A stretch of 32,138 nucleotides of DNA from Acidobacteriota bacterium (GCA_039028635.1 JBCCHV010000072.1:1-32138), one strand, 5' to 3'. Positions 1 to 7,491 are shown, counted from the stretch's first letter. The notes: generated from the letters alone by a model not told the origin. A program made the numbers and translations.

Positions 1-48
1 CTCGGGCCCGGTCGCAGGTTGCCGACGAGTTTTTCAGCAGCCTGCTAG
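1..48 (-). repeat. Interspersed CTAG-CAG repeat, end copy at window edge
   Basis: Read on the minus strand, this stretch starts with CTAG followed by CAGGCTGCTGAAAAACTC, then a GCAACCTGC arm and a CCGGGCCCG tail. It matches the right-hand part of the repeat unit at 32070-32117 with only a few differences. The first arm GCAGGCTGC can pair with GCAACCTGC (one mismatch) as a stem-loop. The TAG of the CTAG is the stop codon of lptE, so the hairpin begins at the end of that gene. The copy runs off the window edge. It could act as a transcription end signal or be the remnant of a small mobile element. Confidence 0.75.
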
Positions 49-578
49 AAGCCTTCGAGCAGGTCGCTCACCATGGTTTCGGCAAAGGCTTCCGCCGCCT
101 CCTCGATGGCGTCGTTCTCGCGATCGAAGTAGTCCGTCGAGGAATCGTCGACGGCGTAGTTCTCGCGGAAGAGGTAGCGCTCGTTCTTCCACAGCTCCTC
201 TTCCGTCTCACGCTCCGTGAAGGCCACCTTGACGGTGATCGAGATCTCGTACTCGGTCGCGAGGCCTTCGGGATCGAAGGTGATCGGGGTGACCGCGAAC
301 TGCTCCACCGAGCCCTGCAGAAGGGCGTCTGAATCCTCAGCGCGTGCCACCAGGTCGAAGCGTCGACGGGTGGTCAGCTCATCGGCGATGGCGCGGGTCA
401 GGAACTGCTCGACCTGGGAGCGCTGGGTGCGGTTGACCAGAGCTTCCAGATAGACCGCCTCGATGTGTTCTGGAATGTTGACGCCCCGGCCGACCAGGGA
501 ATAGCCGCAGGACGACAACAAGGCGAGAAGGACCCCTCCGAGAACGCTCCGCATCCACCAGCCGGCTCCATCACGCAT
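45..578 (-). CDS. lptE: LPS-assembly lipoprotein LptE
   Basis: Predicted outer-membrane lipoprotein of 177 residues that plugs and supports the LptD barrel during LPS insertion into the outer membrane. The N-terminus has a short hydrophobic segment (about residues 10-21) and the lipobox LSSC with Cys24, followed by GYSLVGRG, the usual start of mature LptE. The rest is a compact alpha/beta protein with a Glu-rich C-terminus, normal length for the family. The chosen ATG overlaps the nusB stop by 8 nt; Met9 is an alternative start that would shorten the signal peptide. It is the last gene of ribH-nusB-lptE. Its TAG stop lies inside a repeat. The family is sequence-variable, so the call rests on lipobox, CGYSL start, size and organism type. 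Confidence 0.8.
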   Translation of the reverse strand: MRDGAGWWMRSVLGGVLLALLSSCGYSLVGRGVNIPEHIEAVYLEALVNRTQRSQVEQFLTRAIADELTTRRRFDLVARAEDSDALLQGSVEQFAVTPITFDPEGLATEYEISITVKVAFTERETEEELWKNERYLFRENYAVDDSSTDYFDRENDAIEEAAEAFAETMVSDLLEGF

Positions 579-1065
579 CGGTCGCTTTTCCTTTCATCAG
601 CCCATCGAGAAGGCCGTTGACGAATCGCCCCGACTGATCGGAGCCGTACTTCTTGGCCAGCTCGATGGCCTCGTCGACGACCACGAGCTTGGGAGTTTCC
701 TTCTGGTACCGCATTTCGTAGACCGCCAGCCGCAGCACGTTGCGATCGACCACCGGCATGCGCTCGAGGCGCCAGTTTTCGGCCTGCCCTTCGATCGAGC
801 CGTCGATCTCGGCGAGATGATCGACGGTGCCCTGTACCAGGATCTTGGCGAACTCGAGGGCGGCCTGCGGATTGCGCCGCCGCCCACCGCTGTCGGCGAC
901 GAACTCGCCGAGGTCGAAGGAGGCGAAGATCTGCGGCAGGTTGGACCGCCCGAGGTCGCGCTGGTAAAGCATCCGCAGGGCGATCTCGCGGGCGGCACGC
1001 CGCTTCCCGAGGGGCCGGCTGCTGCTCTCCGTCGCCAGCGGCGAGGCGCTGCCCGGATCGCTCAC
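571..1065 (-). CDS. nusB: Transcription antitermination factor NusB
   Basis: NusB pairs with NusE (ribosomal protein S10) on boxA RNA and supports antitermination of rRNA operons. The protein shows the family's conserved blocks: RRAAREIALRMLYQ near the start, DRNVLRLAVYEM in the middle and VVVDEAIELAKKYGSDQSGRF toward the end. I chose GTG at 1065, giving 164 residues, because it overlaps the ribH stop as GTGA and removes a low-complexity Arg-rich extension that would read antiparallel into ribH. The frame stays open upstream to 1239, but that part has no family similarity. It is coupled to ribH upstream and overlaps lptE downstream by 8 nt, a ribH-nusB pairing common in bacteria. Confidence 0.93.
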   Translation of the reverse strand: MSDPGSASPLATESSSRPLGKRRAAREIALRMLYQRDLGRSNLPQIFASFDLGEFVADSGGRRRNPQAALEFAKILVQGTVDHLAEIDGSIEGQAENWRLERMPVVDRNVLRLAVYEMRYQKETPKLVVVDEAIELAKKYGSDQSGRFVNGLLDGLMKGKATDA

Positions 1066-1541
1066 GGTGAGGTCCCGAGCTGCGGCAGCAGGCGGCTCAT
1101 CTCGAGAGCGGCGAGGGCCGCTTCGCGCCCCTTGTTCCCCGCTTTGCCACCGCTCCGCGCCTCCGCCTGGGCCGTCGTCTCGCAGGTCAAGACTCCGAAT
1201 CCGACGGCGATCCCGTGGTGATCGGCGACGTGCCCACATCCCTGATTGACGCGCGAGCAGACATAGTCGAAGTGCGGAGTCTCGCCGCGAATCACGATGC
1301 CGAGGGCGATCAGCCCATCGACCTCCGTGGTCGCGAGGCGCTCCAGCGCCGCGGGAATCTCCCAGGCACCGGGAACCCGTACCAGATGGATGTCCGATGC
1401 CGCCACGCCGTGGCGAAGCAGGGCGTCGATCGCCCCCCGGACCAGCTCTTCGACCAGGCGCTCGTTGAACCGCGAGGCGACGATGGCGAATCGCTGACCT
1501 CTTCCATCGAGATTTCCGACGCTCTCACGAATGTCGTTCAT
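1062..1541 (-). CDS. ribH: 6,7-dimethyl-8-ribityllumazine synthase
   Basis: Penultimate enzyme of riboflavin synthesis: it condenses 5-amino-6-ribitylaminouracil with 3,4-dihydroxy-2-butanone 4-phosphate. The 159-residue protein has all the landmarks: RFN at 24-26, PGAWEIP at 57-63, the catalytic-region GETPHFDYV (86-94, His90), and GVLTCETTAQAEARSGGK ending near 133, with Arg129 expected to bind phosphate. Length is typical. The ATG at 1541 is preceded by GGGAG. It is the first gene after a strong promoter (1592-1621), so ribH-nusB-lptE is probably one transcript. No other rib genes are in the window and no FMN riboswitch is visible in the roughly 45-nt leader. Confidence 0.95.
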   Translation of the reverse strand: MNDIRESVGNLDGRGQRFAIVASRFNERLVEELVRGAIDALLRHGVAASDIHLVRVPGAWEIPAALERLATTEVDGLIALGIVIRGETPHFDYVCSRVNQGCGHVADHHGIAVGFGVLTCETTAQAEARSGGKAGNKGREAALAALEMSRLLPQLGTSP

Positions 1542-1591
1542 GGGACTCCCTAAGAGGAGAGAAGGCAGACCAAACAGCGGGTGGGAAAATC

Positions 1592-1621
1592 AGTATAGGG
1601 CGCTCTCGAAGGCGCTGTCAA
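1592..1621 (-). promoter_or_regulatory. sigma70-type promoter for ribH-nusB-lptE
   Basis: On the minus strand TTGACA (1616-1621) and TATACT (1592-1597) are separated by 18 nt. The start point would fall near 1585, about 45 nt before the ribH ATG. This is a perfect -35 box and a 5/6 -10 box, in the gap between the membrane-protein gene and ribH. Confidence 0.85.
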
Positions 1622-1637
1622 CGCGCGCCCGAGGGCC

Positions 1638-2354
1638 TCAAAGGGCGCCGTCCGCGAGCTGCCGAAGGAACAGCCCATAGCGCGGAGCGAGCAAGGTCTT
1701 GACCGTCATATCGGTCAGAATTCCGGCCCCTCCGAGGGCCATCAAACGACCCTCGAGGCCGCTGAAGGGCCAACGACGTCCGACCAGGAGCGGGCGGGCG
1801 AAGAGCGCTCCCAAGAGCACGAAGGCCGCCACCCGCACCACCGACCATGGCACCCATGCGACGATGCTGCCGAAGACCCAAGAATCGGCCGCCACCGCGT
1901 AGTTGCCGACGAAGTAGCTCATGTAGGCCACCAGGGCGGAGCCCAGCACCAGGCCGAGATAGCCGCCGGTGAGATAGGTGAGGAGCACGAACAGGGAGAG
2001 ATGCAGCAGATGCTCCGGCAGAAAGGCCGCCGGGTTGTTCTCCCGCCCCAAGCCGGTTGCGATCCACTGGAACATCTCCTGGCGGTATGGCTCGCCGTTC
2101 AGGATGCCGGCCTTTGCCACCTCCGGAAGGGCGATCACCAGGGCGATGACCCCGGCGCTGAGCAAACCGGCCCAGACCATTCCCAGGCGCCAGGCGCCGA
2201 CGTAGTCCCGCTCCCCGACCCGGCGGGCAAACGCCGAGTAGAGGGTCAGAGGCGCCAAGAAAGGCAGCAGCCAGCGCCCTCCCGGGACGGCCACGATGGC
2301 CGGCAGCAAGCAGGTGGAACACAGCAGAAGAGCCTGGCGAAGGGTCATTTTCAT
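1638..2354 (-). CDS. Unrecognised multi-pass membrane protein
   Basis: I do not recognise this family. The protein (238 residues from ATG 2354) is mostly hydrophobic, with about five or six likely membrane segments: residues 4-24, roughly 55-75, 110-145 (possibly two helices around LLTYLTGGYLGLVLG), and 165-190 around WVPWSVVRVAAFVLLGALF. It ends with a short soluble tail containing ILTDMTVKTLLAPRYGLFLRQL. The small proportion of charged residues and the Gly/Ala-rich helices suggest a structural or transport role, but no motif supports a function. The frame is open further upstream, but that would read through the tRNA-Pro gene, so the first Met after the tRNA (MKM) was taken. It lies 52 nt beyond the tRNA and may share its transcript. 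Confidence 0.7.
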   Translation of the reverse strand: MKMTLRQALLLCSTCLLPAIVAVPGGRWLLPFLAPLTLYSAFARRVGERDYVGAWRLGMVWAGLLSAGVIALVIALPEVAKAGILNGEPYRQEMFQWIATGLGRENNPAAFLPEHLLHLSLFVLLTYLTGGYLGLVLGSALVAYMSYFVGNYAVAADSWVFGSIVAWVPWSVVRVAAFVLLGALFARPLLVGRRWPFSGLEGRLMALGGAGILTDMTVKTLLAPRYGLFLRQLADGAL

Positions 2355-2406
2355 GGCACCGCCGGAAACCGCAGGAGTTGGCTCGAGAGACCTTCGAAGG
2401 ACGACT

Positions 2407-2483
2407 TGGTCGGGACGCCGGGATTCGAACCCGGGACCCCCTGAACCCCATTCAGGTACGCTACCAGACTGCGCCACGTCCCG
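2407..2483 (-). tRNA. tRNA-Pro(GGG)
   Basis: A complete 77-nt cloverleaf can be folded on the minus strand: acceptor CGGGACG with CGTCCCG, a GGTTCGAATCC T-arm, anticodon stem CCTGA/TCAGG with loop ATGGGGT (anticodon GGG at 2447-2449), and an encoded 3' CCA (2407-2409). It follows the merR-like gene, the same ihfA-merR-tRNA-Pro order known from pseudomonads, which supports the neighbouring assignments. Confidence 0.97.
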
Positions 2484-2562
2484 ACCGCGGGCGAGCTTAC
2501 TACACCACTCCGGGGAGTAGAAGGCCTTTGCGCTGCTCGCGCGGTGTCGCCCGGAAAAGGGC

Positions 2563-2928
2563 TCAGGGGTCGAGCAGGGCGAGGATCTCGCGGGCTTCGC
2601 GCAAGGCGCGGCGCAGGCCCTCGGCGAGCTGATCGGAGGAGGCCGCGGGCTGAACCGGGGGCGACTCCGGGCCGCCATCGGCCATCTCTACGTCGAGCTT
2701 CTTCTTGGCACCGGCGATGGTGTACCCCTCCTCATAGAGGAGCTCCTTGATCCGCCGGATGACGGCGATCTCCTTCTCGCCGTAGACGCGCTGACCGGAA
2801 CGGCTCTTGTTCGGCTTGAGGGCCGCGAACTCGGTCTCCCAGTAGCGCAGCACATAGGGCGCGATGTCGAGCTCTTTGCAGGCCTCGCCGATCTTGTAAT
2901 AAAGGCGCTTGTGGACCTTGCCGGCCAT
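2563..2928 (-). CDS. MerR-family DNA-binding regulator
   Basis: Small regulator (121 residues) with a MerR winged-helix: YYKIGEACKELDIAPYVLRYWETEF (helix-turn-helix and first wing) and RVYGEKEIAVIRRIKELLYEEGYTIAGAKKKL (second helix pair). After residue 80 there is a Pro/Ser-rich linker and a short C-terminal helix, LAEGLRRALREAREILALL, which could dimerise. There is no metal-binding Cys set and no effector domain. Its ATG overlaps the stop of the upstream HU/IHF gene (TGATG), with GGAGG well placed before it, so the two are translationally coupled. This MerR type is typically found beside ihfA; its target genes are not evident here. Confidence 0.88.
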   Translation of the reverse strand: MAGKVHKRLYYKIGEACKELDIAPYVLRYWETEFAALKPNKSRSGQRVYGEKEIAVIRRIKELLYEEGYTIAGAKKKLDVEMADGGPESPPVQPAASSDQLAEGLRRALREAREILALLDP

Positions 2929-3254
2929 CAGCGATCGCCTCCGTCGCGCTCGTCCGTGACGATGTTCTTGAGTCGCCGGGCCGGCCGGAAGCTGAGGCCG
3001 TTGTGGGGCGGAATGAAGATGCGATTGCCGCTCGAGGGATCGACCCCGACGCGGCCGACCCGCTCCATCACCTCGAAGGTCCCGAAGTTCTTGATCCGCA
3101 CCGGCCGGCCGCCCCCCAGGCTCGTCTTGACGGTCGAAAAGATGGTATCGACGATGCGGGCCGCCTCATTGCGCGTCAATGCGCCGTGACGCTGGTAGAC
3201 AACGTCGATCAGGTCGGCTTTGGTCAGCCCCTTGCTCTGCTTCGCGTCGGACAC
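2928..3254 (-). CDS. ihfA: HU/IHF-family DNA-bending protein (IHF-alpha-like)
   Basis: Histone-like protein of 108 residues that bends DNA as a dimer. The start region KGLTKADLIDVVYQRHGALTRNEAARIVD is the HU/IHF helical base; the beta-arm core reads RIKNFGTFEVMERVGRVGVDPSSGNRIFIPP, with the intercalating Pro in DPSSG, followed by FRPARRLK. The arm is less Arg-rich than in HU. GTG at 3254 was chosen because a promoter lies at 3298-3326, upstream of this codon but inside a longer open frame. The order IHF-merR-tRNA-Pro supports an IHF-alpha role, and a second family member at 21077-21373 could be its partner. The alpha/beta naming is an inference from neighbours. Confidence 0.85.
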   Translation of the reverse strand: MSDAKQSKGLTKADLIDVVYQRHGALTRNEAARIVDTIFSTVKTSLGGGRPVRIKNFGTFEVMERVGRVGVDPSSGNRIFIPPHNGLSFRPARRLKNIVTDERDGGDR

Positions 3255-3297
3255 TCGATTGTTCAGCCTCGACCAACGATCCGGGTGAATTTTCTGC

Positions 3298-3326
3298 AGT
3301 ATAGGCGATCCCAAGGGAGCGCTCAA
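3298..3326 (-). promoter_or_regulatory. sigma70-type promoter for ihfA-merR
   Basis: On the minus strand TTGAGC (3321-3326) and TATACT (3298-3303) are 17 nt apart. The start point would be near 3291, about 37 nt before the GTG of the IHF-like gene and about 60 nt after the end of der. This position decides the start of the IHF-like gene, because an earlier ATG at 3368 lies upstream of the promoter. Confidence 0.75.
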
Positions 3327-3383
3327 ACTCTGTCGCCGAGGTGTCGGAAGCAGCCGCGACCGTGACATCGGACTTCGCCGACC

Positions 3384-4691
3384 TCAACGATCTCGCTTGC
3401 GAATCACCAGCCGCACCGGAATGCCGGGCAGGCCGAGCTCCCGACGCACGTGGTTCATCAGATAGCGCCGGAAGGTATCTGAACGGCGCAGCGTGCGGTT
3501 GGCGAACAGCATGAAGGTGGGCGGCTCGCTGCCGACCTGGGTGGCGTAGTAGACCTTCCAAGGCCGCCCCTTGAAGGCCGGCGGCTTGCGGCGCCGCAGG
3601 GCCTCCTCGAACAGCCGATTGACCTCGCTGGTGGTCAGACGCACGCCGTGGGCGGCGAGGGCCTCGTCGACCTGCGGGAAGACCTTTTCGAGAGCCCGTC
3701 CGGTGAGCGCCGAGATGTTCACTCGCAAGGGATGGGAGAGGATTTCGTCAAGGCGCGGAAAACTGAGGTCGAGCCGTTCCCGGCCCGCTTCGTCGAGCAG
3801 ATCCCACTTGTTGATCACCACCACCGCGGCCCGCCCGAGCTCCCAAATCTGGCCGGCGATGGCGAGATCGCCGCTGGTCACGCCGGCGGCCGCATCGATC
3901 ACCAGCAGAGCGAGCTGAGCGCGCTCGATCTGACGCCGGGTCATCATGATGGCGAGCTCCTCGGGAGTATCCGAGGCCTTGCTGCGGCGGCGGATGCCCG
4001 CCGTGTCGATCAGCAGGTAGCGGCGCCCATCGCGCTCGATGAGGGTGTCGACGGGATCCCGGGTGGTTCCCGCCACCGGCGTCACCAGGGAGCGCTCCTC
4101 CCCCACCACTCGGTTGAGCAAGGACGACTTGCCGACGTTGGGGCGTCCCACCACGGCGATGGTGGCGGCATCCGCCGGCGGCTCGATGTCGGGAATCTCG
4201 GGCAGACGCTCGATCAGCAGCTCGCGCAGATCGTTGATGCCGTCGCCGTGCTCCGCCGACACCAACACGGCGTCGGCGATGCCGAGGCCGTAGAACTCCG
4301 CGAAGCCTTCGCGAGCCTGGCGGGTATCGCCCTTGTTGACCACCAACAGGGTCGGCACGCCGCGGCTGCGTAGCTGTTCCCAAACCTCCTCGTCGGCCGG
4401 TACCAGGCCGTCCCGGCCATCCACCACCAGGATCAGAAGGTCACTCTCCTCGACCGCCAGGAAAACCTGCTGATTGAGGCCGAGAGGATCATCGCCCGGC
4501 ACCAGGCCACCGGTATCGATCAGCTGGATGGAGCGGAAATCGGCGATCTCGGCGGTGCCGACGATGCGATCCCGCGTCACGCCGGGCAGATCGTGGACGA
4601 TCGACTGGCGCCGGCCGACCAGACGATTGAACAGGGTCGACTTGCCGACGTTGGGCCGACCGACCACCGCCACCGTCGGTGTCAGGGACAT
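3384..4691 (-). CDS. der: Ribosome-assembly GTPase Der (EngA)
   Basis: Double GTPase needed for maturation of the 50S ribosomal subunit. The 435-residue protein has two G domains in tandem and a C-terminal KH-like domain. Domain 1: GRPNVGKST (11-19), DTGG (59-62), NKGD (119-122). Domain 2: GRPNVGKSS (182-190), DTAG (229-232), NKWD (294-297), SAL (327-329). The KH-like part from about 345 contains KPPAFKGRPWKVYYATQ and ends with the basic RLVIRKRDR. The ATG follows a strong GGAGGT. It lies 55 nt after the lipoprotein gene and is probably the last gene of an rnr-lipoprotein-der transcript; the next gene has its own promoter. Confidence 0.97.
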   Translation of the reverse strand: MSLTPTVAVVGRPNVGKSTLFNRLVGRRQSIVHDLPGVTRDRIVGTAEIADFRSIQLIDTGGLVPGDDPLGLNQQVFLAVEESDLLILVVDGRDGLVPADEEVWEQLRSRGVPTLLVVNKGDTRQAREGFAEFYGLGIADAVLVSAEHGDGINDLRELLIERLPEIPDIEPPADAATIAVVGRPNVGKSSLLNRVVGEERSLVTPVAGTTRDPVDTLIERDGRRYLLIDTAGIRRRSKASDTPEELAIMMTRRQIERAQLALLVIDAAAGVTSGDLAIAGQIWELGRAAVVVINKWDLLDEAGRERLDLSFPRLDEILSHPLRVNISALTGRALEKVFPQVDEALAAHGVRLTTSEVNRLFEEALRRRKPPAFKGRPWKVYYATQVGSEPPTFMLFANRTLRRSDTFRRYLMNHVRRELGLPGIPVRLVIRKRDR

Positions 4692-4746
4692 ACTTCGAGA
4701 CCTCCTCGGGGAGTGGCTGTCGCTGCGGCAAAGCGCCGCCAGTGAC

Positions 4747-5277
4747 CTACTCTTCCGTCTTGACCAGCTCGCGGAATAGGATCTTCCAGCGCCCGTCGCT
4801 ACGCTTGAGCTGGTAGCGCACCTGGTTCGGCTGGTCGATCACCTGCGAGATCTGGCGTTCGGAGCCGATGGCGATCACCTCGAGATCCCACAGCTCGAAG
4901 GTGGTCACGTAAGCGTTGGAGTACTGATAGACGTCGATTCGCTCGATGCTCACCTGCTTCGGCGTCGCCCTCACCCGCCGCCCGGCCTCGGCCAGCTTGC
5001 GGATGCGCTGCTCGACGGTGAACACCTCCTTCTCCGCCGCCAGGCCCTCGACCAGGCTGGTGTCTCCGGTCTCGTAGAACTGTCCGAGGGCCGGAAGATA
5101 GGCGTTGATCAGGGTCTCCACCTCAGGCCGAACGTCCTCGTTGCGCTGCGCCTCGTCGGCACAACCGGCGAGGAGAATGACCAACAGGGTCATCGCCATG
5201 GCGGTGAGGCAGCGGATCGACATCGGCGCGGATCTTAGCATCGCGGCTCCGGAGGTCAGCGGGATCGAGAAGCTCAT
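4747..5277 (-). CDS. Predicted lipoprotein, possible NTF2-like fold
   Basis: A 176-residue protein with an N-terminal hydrophobic stretch ending in the lipobox LLAGC (Cys39), so probably membrane-anchored outside the cytoplasm. The mature part begins acidic (ADEAQRNEDV), then a helical region around LINAYLPALGQFYETGDTSLVEGL, and a beta-rich C-terminal half ending RYQLKRSDGRWKILFREL. A helix-first, curved-sheet layout ending in W-K-I would fit an NTF2-like or IMS-like domain; this is a fold guess only. ATG 5277 was chosen because it overlaps the rnr stop as ATGA and follows AGAGGAGAGG. A shorter start at 5223 gives a more usual signal length but has no ribosome site. Confidence 0.7.
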   Translation of the reverse strand: MSFSIPLTSGAAMLRSAPMSIRCLTAMAMTLLVILLAGCADEAQRNEDVRPEVETLINAYLPALGQFYETGDTSLVEGLAAEKEVFTVEQRIRKLAEAGRRVRATPKQVSIERIDVYQYSNAYVTTFELWDLEVIAIGSERQISQVIDQPNQVRYQLKRSDGRWKILFRELVKTEE

Positions 5278-7364
5278 CCTCTCCTCTTTCGACCGCGCCG
5301 CGATGGCGGAGGTTCCCGCAGCTCGAGAATCAGTCCTCGCCGGCGCTCGTCGACCGCCGCCAGAACCGCTTCGAGGCGGTCGCCGAGCTCGAATCGGCGG
5401 CCGCTCCGAGAGCCCACCAAGCGACGATCTTTCGCCTCGAAGGTGAAGTACTCCTGGCCCAGCGCCGCCACCGGAATCAGGCCGGCTACCTGGAACCCCT
5501 CGAGCTCGATGAAGACCCCGAAGCGCTCGACGCCGGTAATCCGGCCGCTGAAGGTCTCGCCCCGGCGATCCGAAAGGTGGCGCACCAGCTTCCACTGCCG
5601 CAGGCTGCGCTCGGCCCGCGTCGCTCGGCGTTCCCGTTCGCTCGCCCGGCGCGCGATGAAGGGCAGTCGCCGGCGCAGGTCGGTGGGCAAGTCTCGACCG
5701 GTGAGCATGATCTTGAGGCAGCGATGCACCACCAGGTCCGGATAGCGCCGGATGGGTGAGGTGAAGTGGGTGTAGGCCGGCGCGGCGAGGGCGAAATGGG
5801 CACGATCGTCGCAGCCGTAGGTCGCCTGTCCCAGGGCGCGCATCACCAGCGCCGAGACAACGGACTCGCGATCGCTACCGGCGACGCGGCGCAGCAAGGC
5901 CGCGAAGTCCGCCGGTCGGGCCTCCTCCCCGAGGCCGAGGCCGAGGGGCGCCAGGGCCCGTTCGAGCTCGGCGACATCCTCCGCCCGAGGCCCGCGATGA
6001 ATGCGAAAGATGCCGCCATCGGAAAGCGCCCGGGCCACCGCCTCGTTGGCCATCAGCATCGCCTCTTCGACGATCCGCTGGGCCAGCGTGCGGGGTCGGG
6101 TCTCGACCGCCACCGCCGTTCCTGCCGCATCGAGGCTGACCTCGGCGACGGGAGAATCGAAGTCGAGGGCGCCACGCGCCTCGCGCCGCCGGCGGCGCTT
6201 GTCGGCCAGCTCTCCGAGGGCCCGCAGCCGGGCAGTCTCTTCGCCATCGTCCCCAGCGCCATCGAGCACCGCCTGGACCTCATCGTAGGTCCACCGCCGA
6301 TGGCTGCGAATCACCGCCGGCACGGCGTGCGCATCGATCACTCCACCATCGCCATCGAGGTCGAGAAACACCGACAGAGTCAAGCGGTCGACCTGCGGCT
6401 GCAGCGAGCACAAACCGTCCGAGAGCTGACTCGGAAACATCGGCAGGACCCGCCCCGGGAAGTAGACGCTCGTCCCGCGCCGGTAGGCCTCGAGGTCGAG
6501 GGGACTGCCCTCGGGAACGTAGTGGGCGACATCGGCGATGTGCACTCCGAGGCGGAGCCCGCCGGAGCCATCGGACTCGAGAGACAGGGCGTCATCGAAA
6601 TCACGCGTCGCCGCACCGTCGATGGTCAGGGTGTGAAGCGAGCGCAGGTCCCGCCGGCCATCGAGATCCGACGCCGATGGATGGTCGCCCAGGCGAGCGG
6701 CCTGGCGCAGGACGTCGGCGGGAAATTCGGTGGCCAGCTCGGCGGCGGCGATCACCACCGCTTCGTCCTGCCCGGCTTCGGAAGCATCACCAAAGTCGCG
6801 CCTCAGCTCGACCGCTCCACCGGCCATCTCTTCGACTTCGAGCCAACGGTTCCGGGGCAACCCCTGCCAACCGCCCCGCGGCGGCGCGGCCTTCGAATAA
6901 AAGGCGACCCAGCGGTTCTCTTCGTCCACCAAACCGACTCGCCGGCGCCGTGGCGCTGCCACCACCGTCACCACTTTGGCCTCCGGCAAGGACTGATCGC
7001 CGACTCGTCGGCGCCGACCGGCCAGTGGCCGAGCGATCACGCGATCCCCCGGCCGGGCTCCCTGGCGATTCTCCGGCGAGATCCAAGCGGCGGCTTCGGA
7101 AGCCTCGTCGGGCAAGCGCCAGGGACCTTCGTCAGGGCCCGTCTCGAGCACGCCGCGGAGCATGCCGACGGCTTCCGGTAGCACCATCCGGCCGCGCCAG
7201 CGAAGCGCCTTCCCGCGCCCCTCGAGAGCCGCCATCGCGGCCCTTTCGGAGTCCTCCCGAGGTGCCTCGAGACCCCGCGCTCCGGCTCTTTCGAGGCGAT
7301 TCTCGAGGTCCGCTTCGAGCCACTCACGCCCCCCTGGAATATCGATTGACACGGTCTCGGTCAC
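5274..7364 (-). CDS. rnr: Ribonuclease R (RNB-family 3'-5' exoribonuclease)
   Basis: Processive 3'-5' exoribonuclease that degrades structured RNA. The 696-residue protein has a divergent N-terminal region (1-235) with likely cold-shock-type folds, an RNB catalytic domain (about 239-570), and a C-terminal S1 domain (about 604-684, ETFSGRITGVERFGVFIELEGFQVAGLI). The catalytic metal-binding Asp set is intact in TIDGAATRDFDDA (Asp249, 255, 257, 258), with PSQLSDGLCSLQP and FTSPIRRYPDL further on. It ends in a basic tail (SRRGRKRRG). The start is GTG at 7364; a second GTG at 7352 is possible. The first gene of a probable rnr-lipoprotein-der unit, it starts only 20 nt from the divergent tRNA-Leu, whose promoter covers its start codon. 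Confidence 0.95.
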   Translation of the reverse strand: MTETVSIDIPGGREWLEADLENRLERAGARGLEAPREDSERAAMAALEGRGKALRWRGRMVLPEAVGMLRGVLETGPDEGPWRLPDEASEAAAWISPENRQGARPGDRVIARPLAGRRRRVGDQSLPEAKVVTVVAAPRRRRVGLVDEENRWVAFYSKAAPPRGGWQGLPRNRWLEVEEMAGGAVELRRDFGDASEAGQDEAVVIAAAELATEFPADVLRQAARLGDHPSASDLDGRRDLRSLHTLTIDGAATRDFDDALSLESDGSGGLRLGVHIADVAHYVPEGSPLDLEAYRRGTSVYFPGRVLPMFPSQLSDGLCSLQPQVDRLTLSVFLDLDGDGGVIDAHAVPAVIRSHRRWTYDEVQAVLDGAGDDGEETARLRALGELADKRRRRREARGALDFDSPVAEVSLDAAGTAVAVETRPRTLAQRIVEEAMLMANEAVARALSDGGIFRIHRGPRAEDVAELERALAPLGLGLGEEARPADFAALLRRVAGSDRESVVSALVMRALGQATYGCDDRAHFALAAPAYTHFTSPIRRYPDLVVHRCLKIMLTGRDLPTDLRRRLPFIARRASERERRATRAERSLRQWKLVRHLSDRRGETFSGRITGVERFGVFIELEGFQVAGLIPVAALGQEYFTFEAKDRRLVGSRSGRRFELGDRLEAVLAAVDERRRGLILELREPPPSRRGRKRRG

Positions 7365-7374
7365 TCTCTACAAT
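7346..7374 (+). promoter_or_regulatory. sigma70-type promoter for tRNA-Leu
   Basis: TTGACA (7346-7351), 17-nt spacer, TACAAT (7369-7374). The -10 box ends 9 nt before the first base of the mature tRNA-Leu. The element overlaps the start codon and first codons of rnr on the opposite strand. Confidence 0.88.
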
Positions 7375-7383
7375 CACTCGGGC

Positions 7384-7470
7384 GCGAAAGTGGCGGAATT
7401 GGTAGACGCGCAAGATTCAGGATCTTGTGGCCGCAAGGTCGTGGGGGTTCGAGTCCCCCCTTTCGCACCA
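7384..7470 (+). tRNA. tRNA-Leu(CAG)
   Basis: An 87-nt class II tRNA with acceptor GCGAAAG paired to CTTTCGC, D-arm GGCGGAATTGGTAGACGC, anticodon stem CAAGA/TCTTG with loop TTCAGGA (anticodon CAG at 7418-7420), a long variable arm TGGCCGCAAGGTCGT, T-arm GGGGGTTCGAGTCCCCC and encoded CCA. It is convergent with the glycosyltransferase gene that ends at 7492; no clear intrinsic terminator is seen in the 21-nt gap. Confidence 0.97.
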
Positions 7471-7491
7471 GTCATCTCGCTTCAACTCGAT

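Noticed and set aside
571-1239. Longer nusB starting at 1239
   Set aside because: The extension overlaps ribH by about 180 nt and is low-complexity; GTG 1065 gives a GTGA overlap and a normal NusB.
1638-2678. Longer version of the membrane-protein gene starting at 2678
   Set aside because: It would read through the complete tRNA-Pro gene and into merR; the start at 2354 is the first after the tRNA.
2928-3368. ATG start at 3368 for the IHF-like gene
   Set aside because: The promoter at 3298-3326 lies downstream of that codon, and the extra N-terminus does not resemble HU/IHF.
4747-5595. Longer lipoprotein gene starting at 5595
   Set aside because: It would overlap rnr by more than 300 nt and bury the signal peptide in the middle of the protein.
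5766-7181. Plus-strand open frame of about 471 codons antisense to rnr
   Set aside because: Shadow of the biased third codon positions of rnr; no motif.
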